The notes: generated from the sequence alone by a model not told the origin. 64,000 bases of DNA from Lederbergia galactosidilytica (GCF_017873565.1 NZ_JAGGKH010000007.1:1-64000); one strand, 5' to 3'. Positions 8,184-18,534 are shown, numbered from the stretch's first letter. Translations and numbers: made by a program.

Positions 8184-8879
8184 TTAGGAAATACTTTTGA
8201 TCATTTCGACCACAAGCTTGGCCGAATGAATTGCCGCCGTTTCAAGGAATTGATCAAATGAAATATTTGAATCTTTCCCAGCAATATCAGATAAAGATCT
8301 GATGACAACAAATGGTACACCAAATTGCCATGCTACTTGTGCGATGGCGGCCCCTTCCATTTCTACGGCATAAAGATCATGAAATTGTCCACGAACGAAT
8401 TCTACTCGATCAGGATCATTCATAAATGAATCTCCAGTCGCAATAAGCCCTTTTGCTGTCTGAATGCCCTCAAGTTTCTCCGCTGCTGTTACAGCCTTCT
8501 CTACGAGTAAAGGATCTGCCTTAAAAGCCGGTGGCATCTGTGGAACTTGACCATATTCATATCCAAAAATAGTTGCATCAACATCATGATGGCGAACCTC
8601 GGTCGAGATAACTAAATCTCCGACATTCAAGTCTGGATGATAACCACCAGCTGAACCTGTATTTATGACAATATCAGGATTATATCGCTCTAATAAAATT
8701 GAGGTTGACATCGCAGCATTCACTTTACCAATACCTGATTTTAATAAAATCACTTGCTTGTCTTCAATTTGACCAACTGTAAACTCACAATTAGCAATAA
8801 TTTCCGCTTTTACATTGACCATTTGTTTTCTTAATATAGATACTTCTTCTTCCATTGCCCCGATGATTGAAATGATCAT
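8184..8879 (-). CDS. mtnN: 5'-methylthioadenosine/S-adenosylhomocysteine nucleosidase
   Basis: Splits adenine from methylthioadenosine and S-adenosylhomocysteine, recycling methyl-donor by-products. The 231-residue protein shows the family motifs: GAMEEEV at the N-terminus with the catalytic acid, [16 protein letters not shown], the substrate loop [12 protein letters not shown], and RSLSDIAG with the catalytic Asp. It lies directly upstream of the sigK terminator on the opposite strand and follows yrrS in the same direction. In B. subtilis mtnN heads a cysteine-recycling operon with yrrT, mccA and mccB; those partners are not beside it here. Confidence 0.95.
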   Translation of the reverse strand: MIISIIGAMEEEVSILRKQMVNVKAEIIANCEFTVGQIEDKQVILLKSGIGKVNAAMSTSILLERYNPDIVINTGSAGGYHPDLNVGDLVISTEVRHHDVDATIFGYEYGQVPQMPPAFKADPLLVEKAVTAAEKLEGIQTAKGLIATGDSFMNDPDRVEFVRGQFHDLYAVEMEGAAIAQVAWQFGVPFVVIRSLSDIAGKDSNISFDQFLETAAIHSAKLVVEMIKSIS

Positions 8880-8908
8880 CTTTTATCCAACCCCATTCCT
8901 ACACTTTC

Positions 8909-9532
8909 TTATTCTTGACCTTTATCATTTTCGATCAATTTCTTCACTTCTGTTGGTTTCCAACCCTCGCCGTCAACCCACTCGAGATAAACTCTATAAG
9001 CTTCATTAGGCTTACTTGATTCAGATACTGTCATGATTGCTTGACTGTCTGGGTTAGCCCCACCTTTAGTCCACCAATTCGTCATATTTTCTGGAGAAAT
9101 ACCAATGGCATAAGCAGCAGCCTTTTCTTTCTCATTCCAATCAATTGATCCCATCTGATAAGAGGATTGATGACCAGTTTGCTCTGTGCCCACCGGCTCC
9201 CACGCAGGGTCAATGATCACTTTTTCAACATTTTGTTCATCGCTTTCCTTTTCTACTACTTCCTGCTCATCTGACTCCTCATCTGTTTCTTCCTTTTCGT
9301 CTGTTGTATCTTGCTTATCACTAGATTGTTGTTTTTCAGCAGTTTGGGCTTCCGTTTTAGCGGCTTCTTTCATTTCTTTCTCCGTCTTACTGTCAGTTAG
9401 GAATATACTTCCACCGACTATAAGAATAAGTATGAGCACGATCGCAATCAATGTATTTAAGATAATATTTGTCTTTCTTCGCTTTGCACGCTGCTCGTAA
9501 CGTGAATTGATACGGTCAAATTTATCTGGCAT
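8909..9532 (-). CDS. yrrS: YrrS, membrane-anchored protein of unknown function (DUF1510)
   Basis: A 207-residue protein with a basic N-terminus, one transmembrane helix near residues 26-46, and a long Glu/Asp/Lys/Gln-rich low-complexity linker near 50-105. A conserved C-terminal globular domain (with WEPVGTEQ and SIDWNEKEKAAAYA) follows and should lie outside the cell. In B. subtilis yrrS follows pbpI in one transcription unit, as here, suggesting a role with that penicillin-binding protein. The ATG at 9532 is preferred because GGAGTGG lies just upstream. Confidence 0.85.
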   Translation of the reverse strand: MPDKFDRINSRYEQRAKRRKTNIILNTLIAIVLILILIVGGSIFLTDSKTEKEMKEAAKTEAQTAEKQQSSDKQDTTDEKEETDEESDEQEVVEKESDEQNVEKVIIDPAWEPVGTEQTGHQSSYQMGSIDWNEKEKAAAYAIGISPENMTNWWTKGGANPDSQAIMTVSESSKPNEAYRVYLEWVDGEGWKPTEVKKLIENDKGQE

Positions 9533-9613
9533 ATAATCCACTCCATTTCCATTGTCTTTATCATATCACGGACGGGAAAAAACGTGAATTAAATTTATCT
9601 TTATATAATCATT

Positions 9614-11341
9614 CTATTGTTCCTCTTCATGGACCATTTCAACTAAATCAGCAAAAAGATTCGTAACAGACCCATCATCCTCTTTTACACCTAAATTAAC
9701 TGTTACAAGCGAATATTTAGGGCTTTCAAACGGGAAATAACCAGCAAACCATTTATTATATAATTGCTGTCCTTCAGATTCTATGCCAGTTTGTGCTGTT
9801 CCGCTTTTCCCCGCTACCTCATAAGGGAGAGTTTGAAAATAAGCGCCAGTTCCCTCTGGGTCTGTTACAACCCTTCTTAGTAATTGTTGCATTTTTTGTG
9901 CAGCGGCAGTTGAGATCGATTGTTTCCGCTTATCTTGCTCTGGGAATTCAAACATTGTACTACCATCAGCATATTGAATCTCTGTTGCGACTCTAATCGC
10001 TTTTCCTTGTCCGCCCCTGGCTATGGTCGCCAACATATTTGCTACTCCAAGCGGTGAGACACGAACTTCATGCTGCCCAATCCCAGTTTGCGAAATAAAA
10101 TTATGGTCAACTTGATTATCTTCCTGCAAAAATATCCTACCAGTTGAGGCATTAAATTGCTTGAAGTCTTGAAGATAAAAAACATCTCCTTCCCAACTTT
10201 GTGATCCTATTAGACCCAATTTCTCAGCATAGTTTTGTAATAAGTGGGGATCTTTATCTTGGATTTTATTAGCAAGTTCGGCAAAAGTACGGTTGCAACT
10301 GCGTGCAAAACTATCTTCTAAATTTAACTCACCTAATGAGCGAGACGCAATATTTCCTCTAATATCTAAATCACAATTAAAATGATCTGAATTACTAATC
10401 AACCTTTCTTCAATTGCTGCTGTAGCAACAACTGTTTTAAATACGGACCCAGGAATATGAGCTTCAAACATTTGGTTTATCGCCCCTTTATCATCAAAAG
10501 GCCTTTGACCATTTAAAGCAGGGCGAGAGGCATTCGCAATAATTGCTCCTAACTCTATATCTAATAAAATTGCGCCACCATTTTCAACTTGATGTTCTTC
10601 TAATATTGCTTCCATTTTTTCTTGTAATGTTCGATTAATTGTCGTTTTTACATTGAGAGGATAATAAGGGTTATTCTCACCTGTATATTTTACATCAACT
10701 CCAAACAATGGATTCCCAATCGCGTCTACGTGAAAAATTAATTTAGTTGGTGTATCAGGCAATAAAAACTCATCAAACTGCGCTTGTAGCCCAGTAATAC
10801 CTATTTTTAAATCACTCATATTTTTATCCGGATATCTATCTTTGAGTTCTCCATTATTTTCACCAATAACGCCAATTATTTGAGCTGCTGGCAAAGAATC
10901 TGGGATCCATGTGCGTTTCAAGGGAATAACACCAGGAATGTTTAATTCATTAATTTTGTTTGCTTGTAATTCAGTTAATTCTCCATAAATAAAAGGAGAT
11001 TTAGCTTCTGTTATTTTTGCTGTTAGTTGATATGGTGAAACTTGAAGAATTTCAGCTACCCCTTTTTCGTCCCATTCGATCCCTTTTAAAAAAGGAAATA
11101 AAACAAGTACCATTTCTTCGCGATGTGAAAGTGGTTTACCTTTTGAATCTAAAAATAGACCTCGACCATCATCAATTAATACCTGCTGTGTTCTTTGCTT
11201 AACACTTTCCTCATAGAGATTAACTTCGTGCTTAGAAAAATGTTCCGTTTGAAACAATTGGATTTGCATTAATCTTCCTAATAATAGACCTAATCCTAAT
11301 AAAATACTTATTGATAAAAAAACAACACGCTTCTTACTCAT
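9614..11341 (-). CDS. pbpI: Class B penicillin-binding protein PbpI (YrrR)
   Basis: Peptidoglycan transpeptidase with an uncleaved N-terminal membrane anchor (residues 6-26), a dimerisation/pedestal domain, and a C-terminal transpeptidase domain. The active-site motifs are SVFK (299-302), SCN (348-350) and KSGT (512-515). At 575 residues it is close to B. subtilis PbpI, which is made during sporulation under sigma-F. It sits between greA and yrrS in the same order as in B. subtilis. Confidence 0.92.
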   Translation of the reverse strand: MSKKRVVFLSISILLGLGLLLGRLMQIQLFQTEHFSKHEVNLYEESVKQRTQQVLIDDGRGLFLDSKGKPLSHREEMVLVLFPFLKGIEWDEKGVAEILQVSPYQLTAKITEAKSPFIYGELTELQANKINELNIPGVIPLKRTWIPDSLPAAQIIGVIGENNGELKDRYPDKNMSDLKIGITGLQAQFDEFLLPDTPTKLIFHVDAIGNPLFGVDVKYTGENNPYYPLNVKTTINRTLQEKMEAILEEHQVENGGAILLDIELGAIIANASRPALNGQRPFDDKGAINQMFEAHIPGSVFKTVVATAAIEERLISNSDHFNCDLDIRGNIASRSLGELNLEDSFARSCNRTFAELANKIQDKDPHLLQNYAEKLGLIGSQSWEGDVFYLQDFKQFNASTGRIFLQEDNQVDHNFISQTGIGQHEVRVSPLGVANMLATIARGGQGKAIRVATEIQYADGSTMFEFPEQDKRKQSISTAAAQKMQQLLRRVVTDPEGTGAYFQTLPYEVAGKSGTAQTGIESEGQQLYNKWFAGYFPFESPKYSLVTVNLGVKEDDGSVTNLFADLVEMVHEEEQ

Positions 11342-11756
11342 ACAACCACCTCAAAAACAGTGTTGCCTTTTTTACAATTTATCAACCTACTGATAGAAAT
11401 TAGGCTAAAATTGAAAATTTTTGCCATAAAGCTTTTGTGGGCTTCTAAAACAAGTTAAATTTAAATATTCAGTTTGTGTGAGTAGAAGCCGTTTTTAAAT
11501 AATCAGGTTAAATAAAAAGAAACACAGGTTAATTTCGGCCTGTGCTTCTTTGTGAATCATAGTGTCATTATAAATAAATTCCAACCAATGGGTAATCGTC
11601 TGTTCTCGTCTCAACGGATTACAAACTTTCGGTACCTACTCTCCTTTGGAGCAGTGTAGCAGGTACGAGACTCACTGGAAACAACCTAGCTCTATTTGCC
11701 CTTCTAACCATACACTTGTAAATATTCAGCGATACAATAGGCGCTTGGCTTTTGTT
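11342..11756. other. 415-bp gap between greA and pbpI
   Basis: No gene is visible. The region holds the greA terminator (11516-11551) and, at about 11580-11750, a GC-richer stretch with short inverted repeats around GGTACC and GTACGAGACTC that looks like a degraded interspersed repeat. The promoter of pbpI should lie in the part next to 11342, but no clear boxes were recognised. Confidence 0.5.
11516..11551 (-). terminator. Terminator after greA
   Basis: Read on the minus strand, AAAGAAGCACAGG pairs with CCTGTGTTTCTTT (one G-T pair) and is followed by TTATTT. It lies about 200 bp downstream of the greA stop. Confidence 0.7.
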
Positions 11757-12233
11757 CTATTTAATAGAGATAAGTCTTACTTTCATTTCCCCACCAGGAG
11801 TTTGAACATTAACTTCTTCTTCTACCTTATGGCCTAATAAACTTTTAGCAATTGGAGAATCATTTGATATTTTTCCTTCAAATGGATCTGCTTCTGCACT
11901 TCCAACAATTGTATAAGTTTCTTCATCACCATCAGGAAGTTCAATGAATGTAACTGTTTTCCCTAATGTAACAGTATCCGAATTTAGCTCATCATCTTCG
12001 ATAATTTTTGCATTACGGATCATATTTTCTAGAGTTGTGATACGGCCCTCAACAAAAGCTTGTTCTTCTTTTGCAGAATCATATTCAGAGTTCTCCGATA
12101 GATCCCCAAAACTCCGGGCAATTTTAATTCGTTCCACAACTTCTTTTCGTTTAACCGTTTTTAATTCTTCCAGTTCTTGTTCAAGTTTTTCTTTACCTGC
12201 TTCTGTCATTGGGTAAACCTTTTCGACAGCCAT
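11757..12233 (-). CDS. greA: Transcription elongation factor GreA
   Basis: Binds the RNA polymerase secondary channel and helps it cleave backtracked transcripts. The 158-residue protein has the N-terminal coiled coil ([15 protein letters not shown] through [12 protein letters not shown], with the acidic tip) and the C-terminal FKBP-like domain containing [18 protein letters not shown]. The ATG at 12233 has AGGAG eight bases upstream; a GTG nine bases earlier overlaps that site. In B. subtilis greA is preceded by udk; here the next gene upstream is trmR. Confidence 0.97.
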   Translation of the reverse strand: MAVEKVYPMTEAGKEKLEQELEELKTVKRKEVVERIKIARSFGDLSENSEYDSAKEEQAFVEGRITTLENMIRNAKIIEDDELNSDTVTLGKTVTFIELPDGDEETYTIVGSAEADPFEGKISNDSPIAKSLLGHKVEEEVNVQTPGGEMKVRLISIK

Positions 12234-12295
12234 TCCCTTCACTCCTTATCTGTTTAAAGCCTCTAGACATTAATTTTTGCATGTATACATGATAA

Positions 12296-12315
12296 CGCGC
12301 CTATTTAGAGGCGCG
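12296..12315. repeat. GC-rich hairpin between trmR and greA
   Basis: CGCGCCT (12296-12302) pairs with AGGCGCG (12309-12315). No clear T-run follows on the minus strand, so its use as a trmR terminator is uncertain. Confidence 0.4.
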
Positions 12316-12422
12316 CTTCTCTTCATGTGAGTACATATATAGTATCTATGTTATATTATTACAAAAATGACTTTTGTTCAAGATAGGCTTATCTTTACAC
12401 AAATACAAATGATTATCAATAT

Positions 12423-13064
12423 TTATATTTTCCGACTCACCGCCAAGCCATCTCCAACTGGAAAGACGACTGTATCATATTGCTTTTGGCTTATAAGCCA
12501 TTGATTAAAATTTGCCAGCTTTTCTGCTATTTTAGCCAATCTTTTATTTTCCCCAGCAGTAGGGTCAGCTACTAACCCTCTGAATAAAACATTATCTACG
12601 TAAATACAACCAGAGGCTGCTAGCAAACCACTATACATTTCAAAGAACTTTTTATATTGTCCCTTTGCCGCATCAATAAAAATGGCATCAAATGGGGCGA
12701 ATTTGCTAACATCTTCAAAGACTTCTAAGGCATTCCCATGTATGATGGTAATTCTCTCATCGCTACCAGCTCGTTGGATATACTGCTGGGCTTTCTTCAC
12801 CTTTGATTCATCAATTTCTATTGTTACAATCTCGCTGTTCGGTACAGCAGCTGCCATTCGAAGAGCAGAATAACCAATAGCTGTTCCTATTTCCAAAATA
12901 CGTTTTGGTTTTTGAATCTTCATCATCTGTAACATCACTTGTATGCCAGTTGCTTCCATAATGGGAACATGTTCCTCTTTTGCATATTGTTCCATCTCAT
13001 AAAAAATATTGGGACGATCGCCAATAAGAGACTGGAGATAGTGTTTTACCGATTCATCTATCAC
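12423..13064 (-). CDS. trmR: SAM-dependent O-methyltransferase TrmR (YrrM)
   Basis: Family 3 (COMT-like) methyltransferase of 213 residues. The SAM motif EIGTAIGYSALRMA lies near 57-70, followed by the acidic VTIEID motif, and the metal-binding DAIFIDAAKGQYKKF lies near 129-143. The B. subtilis orthologue methylates 5-hydroxyuridine at the wobble base of certain tRNAs to give 5-methoxyuridine. The start is a GTG overlapping the mltG stop as GTGA, with AAGGAAG upstream, so translation is coupled to mltG. The peptidase genes yrrN and yrrO that usually follow, which belong to the same tRNA pathway, are absent here. Confidence 0.9.
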   Translation of the reverse strand: MIDESVKHYLQSLIGDRPNIFYEMEQYAKEEHVPIMEATGIQVMLQMMKIQKPKRILEIGTAIGYSALRMAAAVPNSEIVTIEIDESKVKKAQQYIQRAGSDERITIIHGNALEVFEDVSKFAPFDAIFIDAAKGQYKKFFEMYSGLLAASGCIYVDNVLFRGLVADPTAGENKRLAKIAEKLANFNQWLISQKQYDTVVFPVGDGLAVSRKI

Positions 13065-14230
13065 TCCGAAGCTTCCTTCCTTTTATCTGTAATATGTTTT
13101 TTCTTTAAAGCATTATGCTCCTCTAATGTTTTTGCAAAATACACATCCCCTGTCCCATATTCCGCTAAAAAGTAGAGATAATCCGTATCGGCAGGGTTCA
13201 ATACAGCTTCTATAGACTCCTTGCCAGCATTTGCAATTGGTCCAGGTGTTAATCCCTTATGAATATACGTATTGTACGGTGATTCAACTTTTAGATCTTC
13301 ATACATTGTCCTTACTTGGTGTTCCCCTAAGGCATATGCTATTGTTGGATCTGTTTGTAGGGGCATATCTTCGTCTATTCGATTAAAAAAGACACTAGAG
13401 ATCTTTTGGCGATCTGCCTTGGCTGTAGCCTCTTTCTCAATTAAAGAAGCCATTGTTAATAATTCATGAACACTCATTTTTTTCTCAGTAAGTGCTCCAT
13501 CATAGGAAGCTAATACGATTTGCGTTTGTTTGATCATTGGATCGATAATAGCTTCTAGTGATGGTTTTTCCTCATAAAAAGAATAAGTTGCTGGATAAAG
13601 ATAGCCTTCAAATGGATGCTTAATATGAGCAGCTTTCATATCGTCTGTAATAATTTCCGGATATTTATTCGCAAATTCATCCACTGTTTTCGGATCATCT
13701 AATTTCTCCATAATTTCTTTCGCAGAGTAATCCGTTTGTTTAGCTATTAAATCCGCAATTTGCTCTAGTTGATATCCTTCAGGCACGGTGATCTTAAATA
13801 CTTCTTTATTAACTAATTTTCCTGACTGAAGAGCATTCGTTATTTCAGCCAATGTCATGGAAGGTGAAAATTTATAATTGCCCGCTTGGAATCCGGATAT
13901 GTTATTAAATTTTACATAGTATTTAAAAATTGTTCCATTTTTAATAATTTTCTTATCTTCCAATAATTTTCCAATCGAGGTAGTTGAGGAACCAATAGGG
14001 ACTTCAATTTCTTTTTGCTTTTGATTTTCTGGGTCAAGTGGTTTTAATGCGGAATCAATATACAGATATCCCCCTAAAACCATTCCCCCAACAACCAATA
14101 CAAGAACCAGTGTGATAATGGCTACAATTTTCCTAATGATTCTCGCCTCATTTCCTCTCTCTATTAAATTGTTTTTAATCATCGTTTTTTTCGTTAATTT
14201 ATTGTTTTTCTCGCGACTTTTGTCCGCCAC
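13061..14230 (-). CDS. mltG: Endolytic murein transglycosylase MltG (YceG-like)
   Basis: Cuts nascent glycan strands at the membrane and so sets strand length. The 389-residue protein has a basic cytoplasmic N-terminus, one membrane helix near residues 34-56, a LysM-like region (EVPIGSSTTSIGKLL, FKITVPEGYQLEQIA) and the YceG catalytic domain. The catalytic Glu is in LASLIEKEA, near residue 265. I chose GTG at 14230 because GGGGG stands seven bases upstream; a TTG six bases earlier is too close to that site. Its stop codon overlaps the start of trmR. Confidence 0.93.
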   Translation of the reverse strand: MADKSREKNNKLTKKTMIKNNLIERGNEARIIRKIVAIITLVLVLVVGGMVLGGYLYIDSALKPLDPENQKQKEIEVPIGSSTTSIGKLLEDKKIIKNGTIFKYYVKFNNISGFQAGNYKFSPSMTLAEITNALQSGKLVNKEVFKITVPEGYQLEQIADLIAKQTDYSAKEIMEKLDDPKTVDEFANKYPEIITDDMKAAHIKHPFEGYLYPATYSFYEEKPSLEAIIDPMIKQTQIVLASYDGALTEKKMSVHELLTMASLIEKEATAKADRQKISSVFFNRIDEDMPLQTDPTIAYALGEHQVRTMYEDLKVESPYNTYIHKGLTPGPIANAGKESIEAVLNPADTDYLYFLAEYGTGDVYFAKTLEEHNALKKKHITDKRKEASE

Positions 14231-14480
14231 GCACAATCCCCCTTATGAAGCAGAAAAGCTACTCTATCTTTTTCTCGTCCATTATACTACAAAAAATGTC
14301 TAAATTACTCGTAAAATAAAATATAGCGTAAAAAAGAGGAGTATCTAGAGATTTTTTAATAAACGAATTCCTTCAAAGGGATGGTTATCATACGTCATTC
14401 TATATAGCGTGAAACCTCCACTTATGTATAGATAGCATAGAATATTAATTTACACTCTCTTGCAAAATTAAATAAATTAA

Positions 14481-14522
14481 AGAGATGGGCCTAGTCCTTT
14501 AATAAGAGCTAGGCCCATCTCT
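14481..14522 (-). terminator. Terminator after the ireB-ruvX-yrzB operon
   Basis: A 14-bp perfect stem AGAGATGGGCCTAG / CTAGGCCCATCTCT, with a 14-base loop, lies 26 bp beyond the yrzB stop. On the minus strand TTTAATTTATTTAATTTT follows. Confidence 0.9.
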
Positions 14523-14548
14523 ATCAATATTCGTAAATCGGGGTCCTT

Positions 14549-14830
14549 CTATTCCTCTTCCTCAAGAAATGTATTTAACATTTCTTCAATCATATCCCAT
14601 TCTGCGTCTGTTTCAATGGGTTCAAGATTTCCGCCATCTGTGTCATCATTTTGATTATAAGCAGATGCATGAATCTCAATATCTTCATTTTCATCCTCGT
14701 CAGCCCCTGCGGGGAAGTAGAGGACATAAGATTTATTAAATTCCTCTGAGTCAAAGGTAAATAAAATCTCATGTAACTGCTCATTTCCATCTTCATCTAC
14801 AACTGTAATAAACTTTTCACCGTTTTCCAT
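14549..14830 (-). CDS. yrzB: YrzB, DUF1292 family acidic protein
   Basis: A 93-residue, strongly acidic cytoplasmic protein of the UPF0473/DUF1292 family ([10 protein letters not shown]-like start, SYVLYFPAG, and an [13 protein letters not shown]-like tail). Its function is unknown. It is the last gene of the conserved ireB-ruvX-yrzB cluster found across Firmicutes, nine bases after ruvX, and is closed by a strong terminator. The opposite-strand and other-frame readings in this stretch are shadows. Confidence 0.9.
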   Translation of the reverse strand: MENGEKFITVVDEDGNEQLHEILFTFDSEEFNKSYVLYFPAGADEDENEDIEIHASAYNQNDDTDGGNLEPIETDAEWDMIEEMLNTFLEEEE

Positions 14831-14839
14831 ATTTTCACC

Positions 14840-15259
14840 TCATAATTGTTGGCTATCTAAATAACCTTGTAGTATCATACTCGCAGCCATTTTGTCGATA
14901 ACCTTTTTTCTTTTCTTTCGACTTACATCTGCTTCAAGTAATACGCGCTCCGCCGCCATAGTGCTTAAACGCTCATCCCATAATAAAACTGGTAACTGGA
15001 AATTATTTTCTAATTTTTCCGCATAGGATTTTGAAGCTTGTCCTCTTGGACCAACTGTGTTGTTCATATTTTTCGGGAAACCAACAACGATTTTTTCCAC
15101 ATTGTATTCCTTAATGATTTGTTCGACTCGATCAAAACCAAAATTGTTTTTCTCCTCATCAATTGGGATGGTCTCTATCCCCTGAGCAGTCCATCCCATT
15201 TCATCACTAATCGCAACTCCTACTGTCTTGGATCCCACGTCTAAACCCATGATTCGCAT
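14840..15259 (-). CDS. ruvX: RuvX/YqgF-type putative nuclease (YrrK)
   Basis: A 139-residue RNase H-fold protein of the YqgF family. It has the first catalytic acid in [13 protein letters not shown] at the N-terminus, [10 protein letters not shown] in the middle, and [13 protein letters not shown] followed by [13 protein letters not shown] near the end. E. coli YqgF takes part in 16S rRNA 5' maturation, and Holliday-junction activity has been proposed for relatives. It starts three bases after the ireB stop with GAGAGGAAT upstream, so the cluster is clearly one operon. Confidence 0.92.
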   Translation of the reverse strand: MRIMGLDVGSKTVGVAISDEMGWTAQGIETIPIDEEKNNFGFDRVEQIIKEYNVEKIVVGFPKNMNNTVGPRGQASKSYAEKLENNFQLPVLLWDERLSTMAAERVLLEADVSRKKRKKVIDKMAASMILQGYLDSQQL

Positions 15260-15262
15260 ATA

Positions 15263-15529
15263 TTATTCCTCTCGATGTTGCTTTAAATACGATTTAACTA
15301 ACTCTTCAATAATTTCGTCTCTTTCTAGCTTACGCATCATATTCCGTGCATCCTGATGGCGTGGAATATAGGCTGGATCCCCAGAAAGTAAGTAACCAAC
15401 AATTTGATTAATTGGATGATACCCTTTTTCTTGAAGAGCTCTATATACATGTAATAAGACCTCTTTCACTTCCTGCTCCATTGGATCCTCATGAAAATCA
15501 AAGCGCATCGTTTTATCAAAAGAGCTCAA
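15263..15529 (-). CDS. ireB: IreB family regulatory protein (YrzL)
   Basis: An 88-residue small protein (UPF0297) containing [19 protein letters not shown] and [21 protein letters not shown]. In Enterococcus IreB is phosphorylated by the PASTA kinase IreK and influences cephalosporin resistance; Thr or Ser near its N-terminus are the sites there. The start is a TTG at 15529 with AGAGGTG seven bases upstream. It is the first gene of the ireB-ruvX-yrzB operon. In many Firmicutes alaS lies directly upstream, as here, but a 120-bp repeat separates the two. Confidence 0.93.
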   Translation of the reverse strand: MSSFDKTMRFDFHEDPMEQEVKEVLLHVYRALQEKGYHPINQIVGYLLSGDPAYIPRHQDARNMMRKLERDEIIEELVKSYLKQHREE

Positions 15530-15560
15530 TATATAACACCTCTCTTAAGCCATACCATTA

Positions 15561-15680
15561 GAGTGTGTTCAAAAATAAAGATTAGGACTAAGTTGTTCGC
15601 GACAGCAACGGACTCCCTGTTCAATCGACATAGAACGAGTCGATACTTAGCCAAAAATTCCACCATATTTTTGCACACTC
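15561..15680. repeat. MITE-like element E, between alaS and ireB
   Basis: A compact 120-bp segment begins GAGTGTGTTCAAAAAT and ends ATATTTTTGCACACTC, whose complement is GAGTGTGCAAAAATAT, giving about 13 matches out of 16. The left end matches the GTTCAAAAA terminus of the longer copies. An internal stem near 15620-15640 pairs AATCGACAT with ACGAGTCGAT only in part. No coding potential. Confidence 0.6.
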
Positions 15681-15740
15681 TCTTATAGATAGGCCCAATT
15701 GTTAAAGATTACCTTTATTGTACATGATTTCGACTTGGAA

Positions 15741-18365
15741 TCAAACGGATTTAACCCAATCTTTGACATAGTGTAACGCTTCTTCCAATTTTTCGGGTTT
15801 TTTCCCACCAGCTTGAGCCATGTCTGGACGGCCTCCACCGCCACCACCACAAATCGCTGCTACTTCTTTAACTAATTTACCGGCATGGTATTTTTCAGTT
15901 AAATCTTTTGTGACGGCCGCAATAATATTAACCTTTCCATTTTGGCTAGAAGCTAGCACAATAATCCCTGATGATATTTTTTGTTTTAGATCATCTACAG
16001 TGGTTCTTAAAGTATTCATATCTGTTGATTGAACTTGGTTGACTAAGACATTTATCCCTTTAATTGTTTCAACTTGATCAAGCATTTTACCTGCTTCTTG
16101 ATTCGCCATTTTAGCTGCCAAAGATTCATTTTCTCGATGAACATCTTTTAATTCACTTAGCAAGGACTCTACTCTATGAATAAGATTAACAGGTTTAGTT
16201 TTCAAGAGCTCTGCAATTGTATTGAGCTTTTTTAATTCGGCATTAACCATTTCATAGGCAGCCTTGCCTGTTACAGCTTCTATTCTTCGCGTTCCAGCTC
16301 CAATTCCACTCTCAGACAGAATTTTGAAGAAGCCGATGGAAGCACTATTTCTAACATGACATCCACCACATAATTCAAGACTATAATCACTGATTGAAAC
16401 AACCCGAACTACTTTACCATATTTTTCTCCAAATAGAGCCATTGCCCCTTTTTCTTTCGCTTTTTCAATCGGCATTATTTCAGTTGTTACTGGTATTGAT
16501 TCCCAGATCTTCTCATTCACAATATGTTCAATTTCTTCCAATTCATTTGGTTTTACTTGACCAAAATGTGAGAAATCAAAACGAAGGCGATCAGGACCAA
16601 CATAAGATCCAGCCTGATTAACATGCTGACCAAGAACATCTTTTAGAGCTTGATGTAACAAATGGGTAACAGTATGATTTTTTTCAGTTTGTCGACGCAT
16701 TACTTCATCCACTTGAGCATGCACAGTCATCCCTTCGCTTAGGACTCCTATTTCTACTTTTGCTTTATGAAGATTTTGTCCGTTTGGCGCTTTTTGAACT
16801 TCTGTAACTTGAACAAGAAGACCTTCAGCAATTAACTGGCCATGATCCGCAACTTGACCACCGCTTTCCGCATAAAAAGGTGTCTTTTCAAGGATAAATT
16901 CCACTTCATCCCCAGCTTCAGCAGATTCTACTAACTCACCATTTTTGACAATTGCTTTAACAATTGTTTCCACTTCTAACTTTCCATAGCCAATAAATTC
17001 GCTTGCTACATTCAAATCACTTAATATACCACCTTGAACATGCATTGATGCAGTATCTTCACGAGCAGATCGGGCCCTTTCTCTCTGCTGCTCCATCGCC
17101 TTCTCAAAGCCAGTATGGTCAATTCCCATCTGTTCCTCCTCGGCGTACTCTTCAGTTAATTCAACCGGGAAACCATAAGTATCATAAAGTTTGAAAACAT
17201 CTGAACCATCGATTACCGTTTTGCCTTGTTCTTTTGCCTTACGGATCATAGTCGATAAAATCTCTAACCCATCATGCAATGTCTCGTGAAAACGATCTTC
17301 TTCATTTTTAATTACTTTTTGGATAAAGTCTGTTTTCTCTATTACATTCGGATAGTAATCCTTCATAATCCCGGCTACAGTTGGAACTAACTTATACATA
17401 AATGGCTTTTCAATTTGGATTTGTTTCGCATATCGTACCGCTCTTCTCAACAAGCGACGTAATACATAACCCCTACCTTCGTTAGAAGGTAATGCTCCAT
17501 CTGCAATCGCAAAACTGACGGTACGAATATGATCCGCAATGACTTTAAAAGCTGTTCCTGTAGATGTATCATAAGTTTGCCCAGAAATCTTCTCTGTTTC
17601 ATGAATAATAGGTAAAAATAAATCTGTATCAAAATTTGTTGGAGCATTTTGGATAACAGAAGCCATTCTTTCCAAGCCCATTCCAGTATCAATATTTTTC
17701 TTTGGTAGAGGAGTATATGTCCCGTCAGGGTTATGATTAAATTGTGAAAAGACTAAATTCCAAATTTCTAAATAACGTTCATTTTCTCCCCCTGGATAAA
17801 GTTCAGGATCATTTGGATCATCCCCATATTCAGGGCCGCGATCATAGAATATTTCTGTATTGGGGCCACTTGGACCTTCCCCGATATCCCAAAAGTTTTC
17901 CTCAAGGCGAATAATTCGTTCTTCTGGCAAACCAACTTTATCGTGCCAAAGAGCAAACGCCTCATCATCCTCAGGATGAATCGTTACTGATAACTTTTCT
18001 TTCTCAAAACCAATCCATTTCGGATCTGTAAGAAATTCCCAAGCCCATTCGATTGCTTCTTCTTTAAAATAATCACCAATAGAGAAATTCCCTAGCATTT
18101 CAAAAAAAGTATGGTGTCTTGCTGTTTTCCCTACATTCTCAATATCGTTTGTGCGAATTGACTTTTGCGCATTTACAATACGGGGATTATCAGGTTTTAC
18201 CCGACCATCAAAATATTTTTTTAATGTCGCTACCCCACTATTAATCCATAATAATGTTGGATCATCATGAGGTATTAACGATGCACTCGGTTCAACTTTA
18301 TGACCTTTTTCTTGAAAAAAATCCAAATACATCTGCCTAATTTCTGCACCAGTTAATTGTTTCAT
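15741..18365 (-). CDS. alaS: Alanyl-tRNA synthetase
   Basis: Charges tRNA-Ala and clears mischarged Ser or Gly. The 874-residue protein has the usual bacterial order: class II catalytic domain ([32 protein letters not shown]), tRNA-binding helices, editing domain with zinc ligands HTVTHLLH and CGGCH, and the C-Ala domain with a glycine-rich loop and ending in RPDMAQAGG. The ATG at 18365 follows AAGGAGTG. Expression should respond to uncharged tRNA-Ala through the T-box leader upstream. The first ~140 bases after the leader terminator are unusually long for an untranslated segment. Confidence 0.97.
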   Translation of the reverse strand: MKQLTGAEIRQMYLDFFQEKGHKVEPSASLIPHDDPTLLWINSGVATLKKYFDGRVKPDNPRIVNAQKSIRTNDIENVGKTARHHTFFEMLGNFSIGDYFKEEAIEWAWEFLTDPKWIGFEKEKLSVTIHPEDDEAFALWHDKVGLPEERIIRLEENFWDIGEGPSGPNTEIFYDRGPEYGDDPNDPELYPGGENERYLEIWNLVFSQFNHNPDGTYTPLPKKNIDTGMGLERMASVIQNAPTNFDTDLFLPIIHETEKISGQTYDTSTGTAFKVIADHIRTVSFAIADGALPSNEGRGYVLRRLLRRAVRYAKQIQIEKPFMYKLVPTVAGIMKDYYPNVIEKTDFIQKVIKNEEDRFHETLHDGLEILSTMIRKAKEQGKTVIDGSDVFKLYDTYGFPVELTEEYAEEEQMGIDHTGFEKAMEQQRERARSAREDTASMHVQGGILSDLNVASEFIGYGKLEVETIVKAIVKNGELVESAEAGDEVEFILEKTPFYAESGGQVADHGQLIAEGLLVQVTEVQKAPNGQNLHKAKVEIGVLSEGMTVHAQVDEVMRRQTEKNHTVTHLLHQALKDVLGQHVNQAGSYVGPDRLRFDFSHFGQVKPNELEEIEHIVNEKIWESIPVTTEIMPIEKAKEKGAMALFGEKYGKVVRVVSISDYSLELCGGCHVRNSASIGFFKILSESGIGAGTRRIEAVTGKAAYEMVNAELKKLNTIAELLKTKPVNLIHRVESLLSELKDVHRENESLAAKMANQEAGKMLDQVETIKGINVLVNQVQSTDMNTLRTTVDDLKQKISSGIIVLASSQNGKVNIIAAVTKDLTEKYHAGKLVKEVAAICGGGGGGRPDMAQAGGKKPEKLEEALHYVKDWVKSV

Positions 18366-18501
18366 TTTTTTTCACTCCTTAAAAAATTGGTCTAGCTCGG
18401 ATAGTAAGGTTGAAAGAAACAGGAGTTGAGAACCTAGACGGCGAACCATACAAAATGACTTTAGCCGTTCTTCCTTTTCCAGCCATCCGCTACTTTTCAA
18501 A

Positions 18502-18534
18502 TAAAAAAAGCCCCGCCCCTATACAGGGGCGAAG
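18502..18534 (-). terminator. Leader terminator of the alaS T-box
   Basis: On the minus strand CGCCCCTGTATAGGGGCG followed by GGGCTTTTTTT; the stem is within 18508-18533. Confidence 0.9.

Noticed and set aside
9186-9500. Ser-rich open frame on the plus strand opposite yrrS
   Set aside because: It is the mirror of the Glu/Asp/Lys-rich linker of yrrS; no ribosome site or protein-like pattern.
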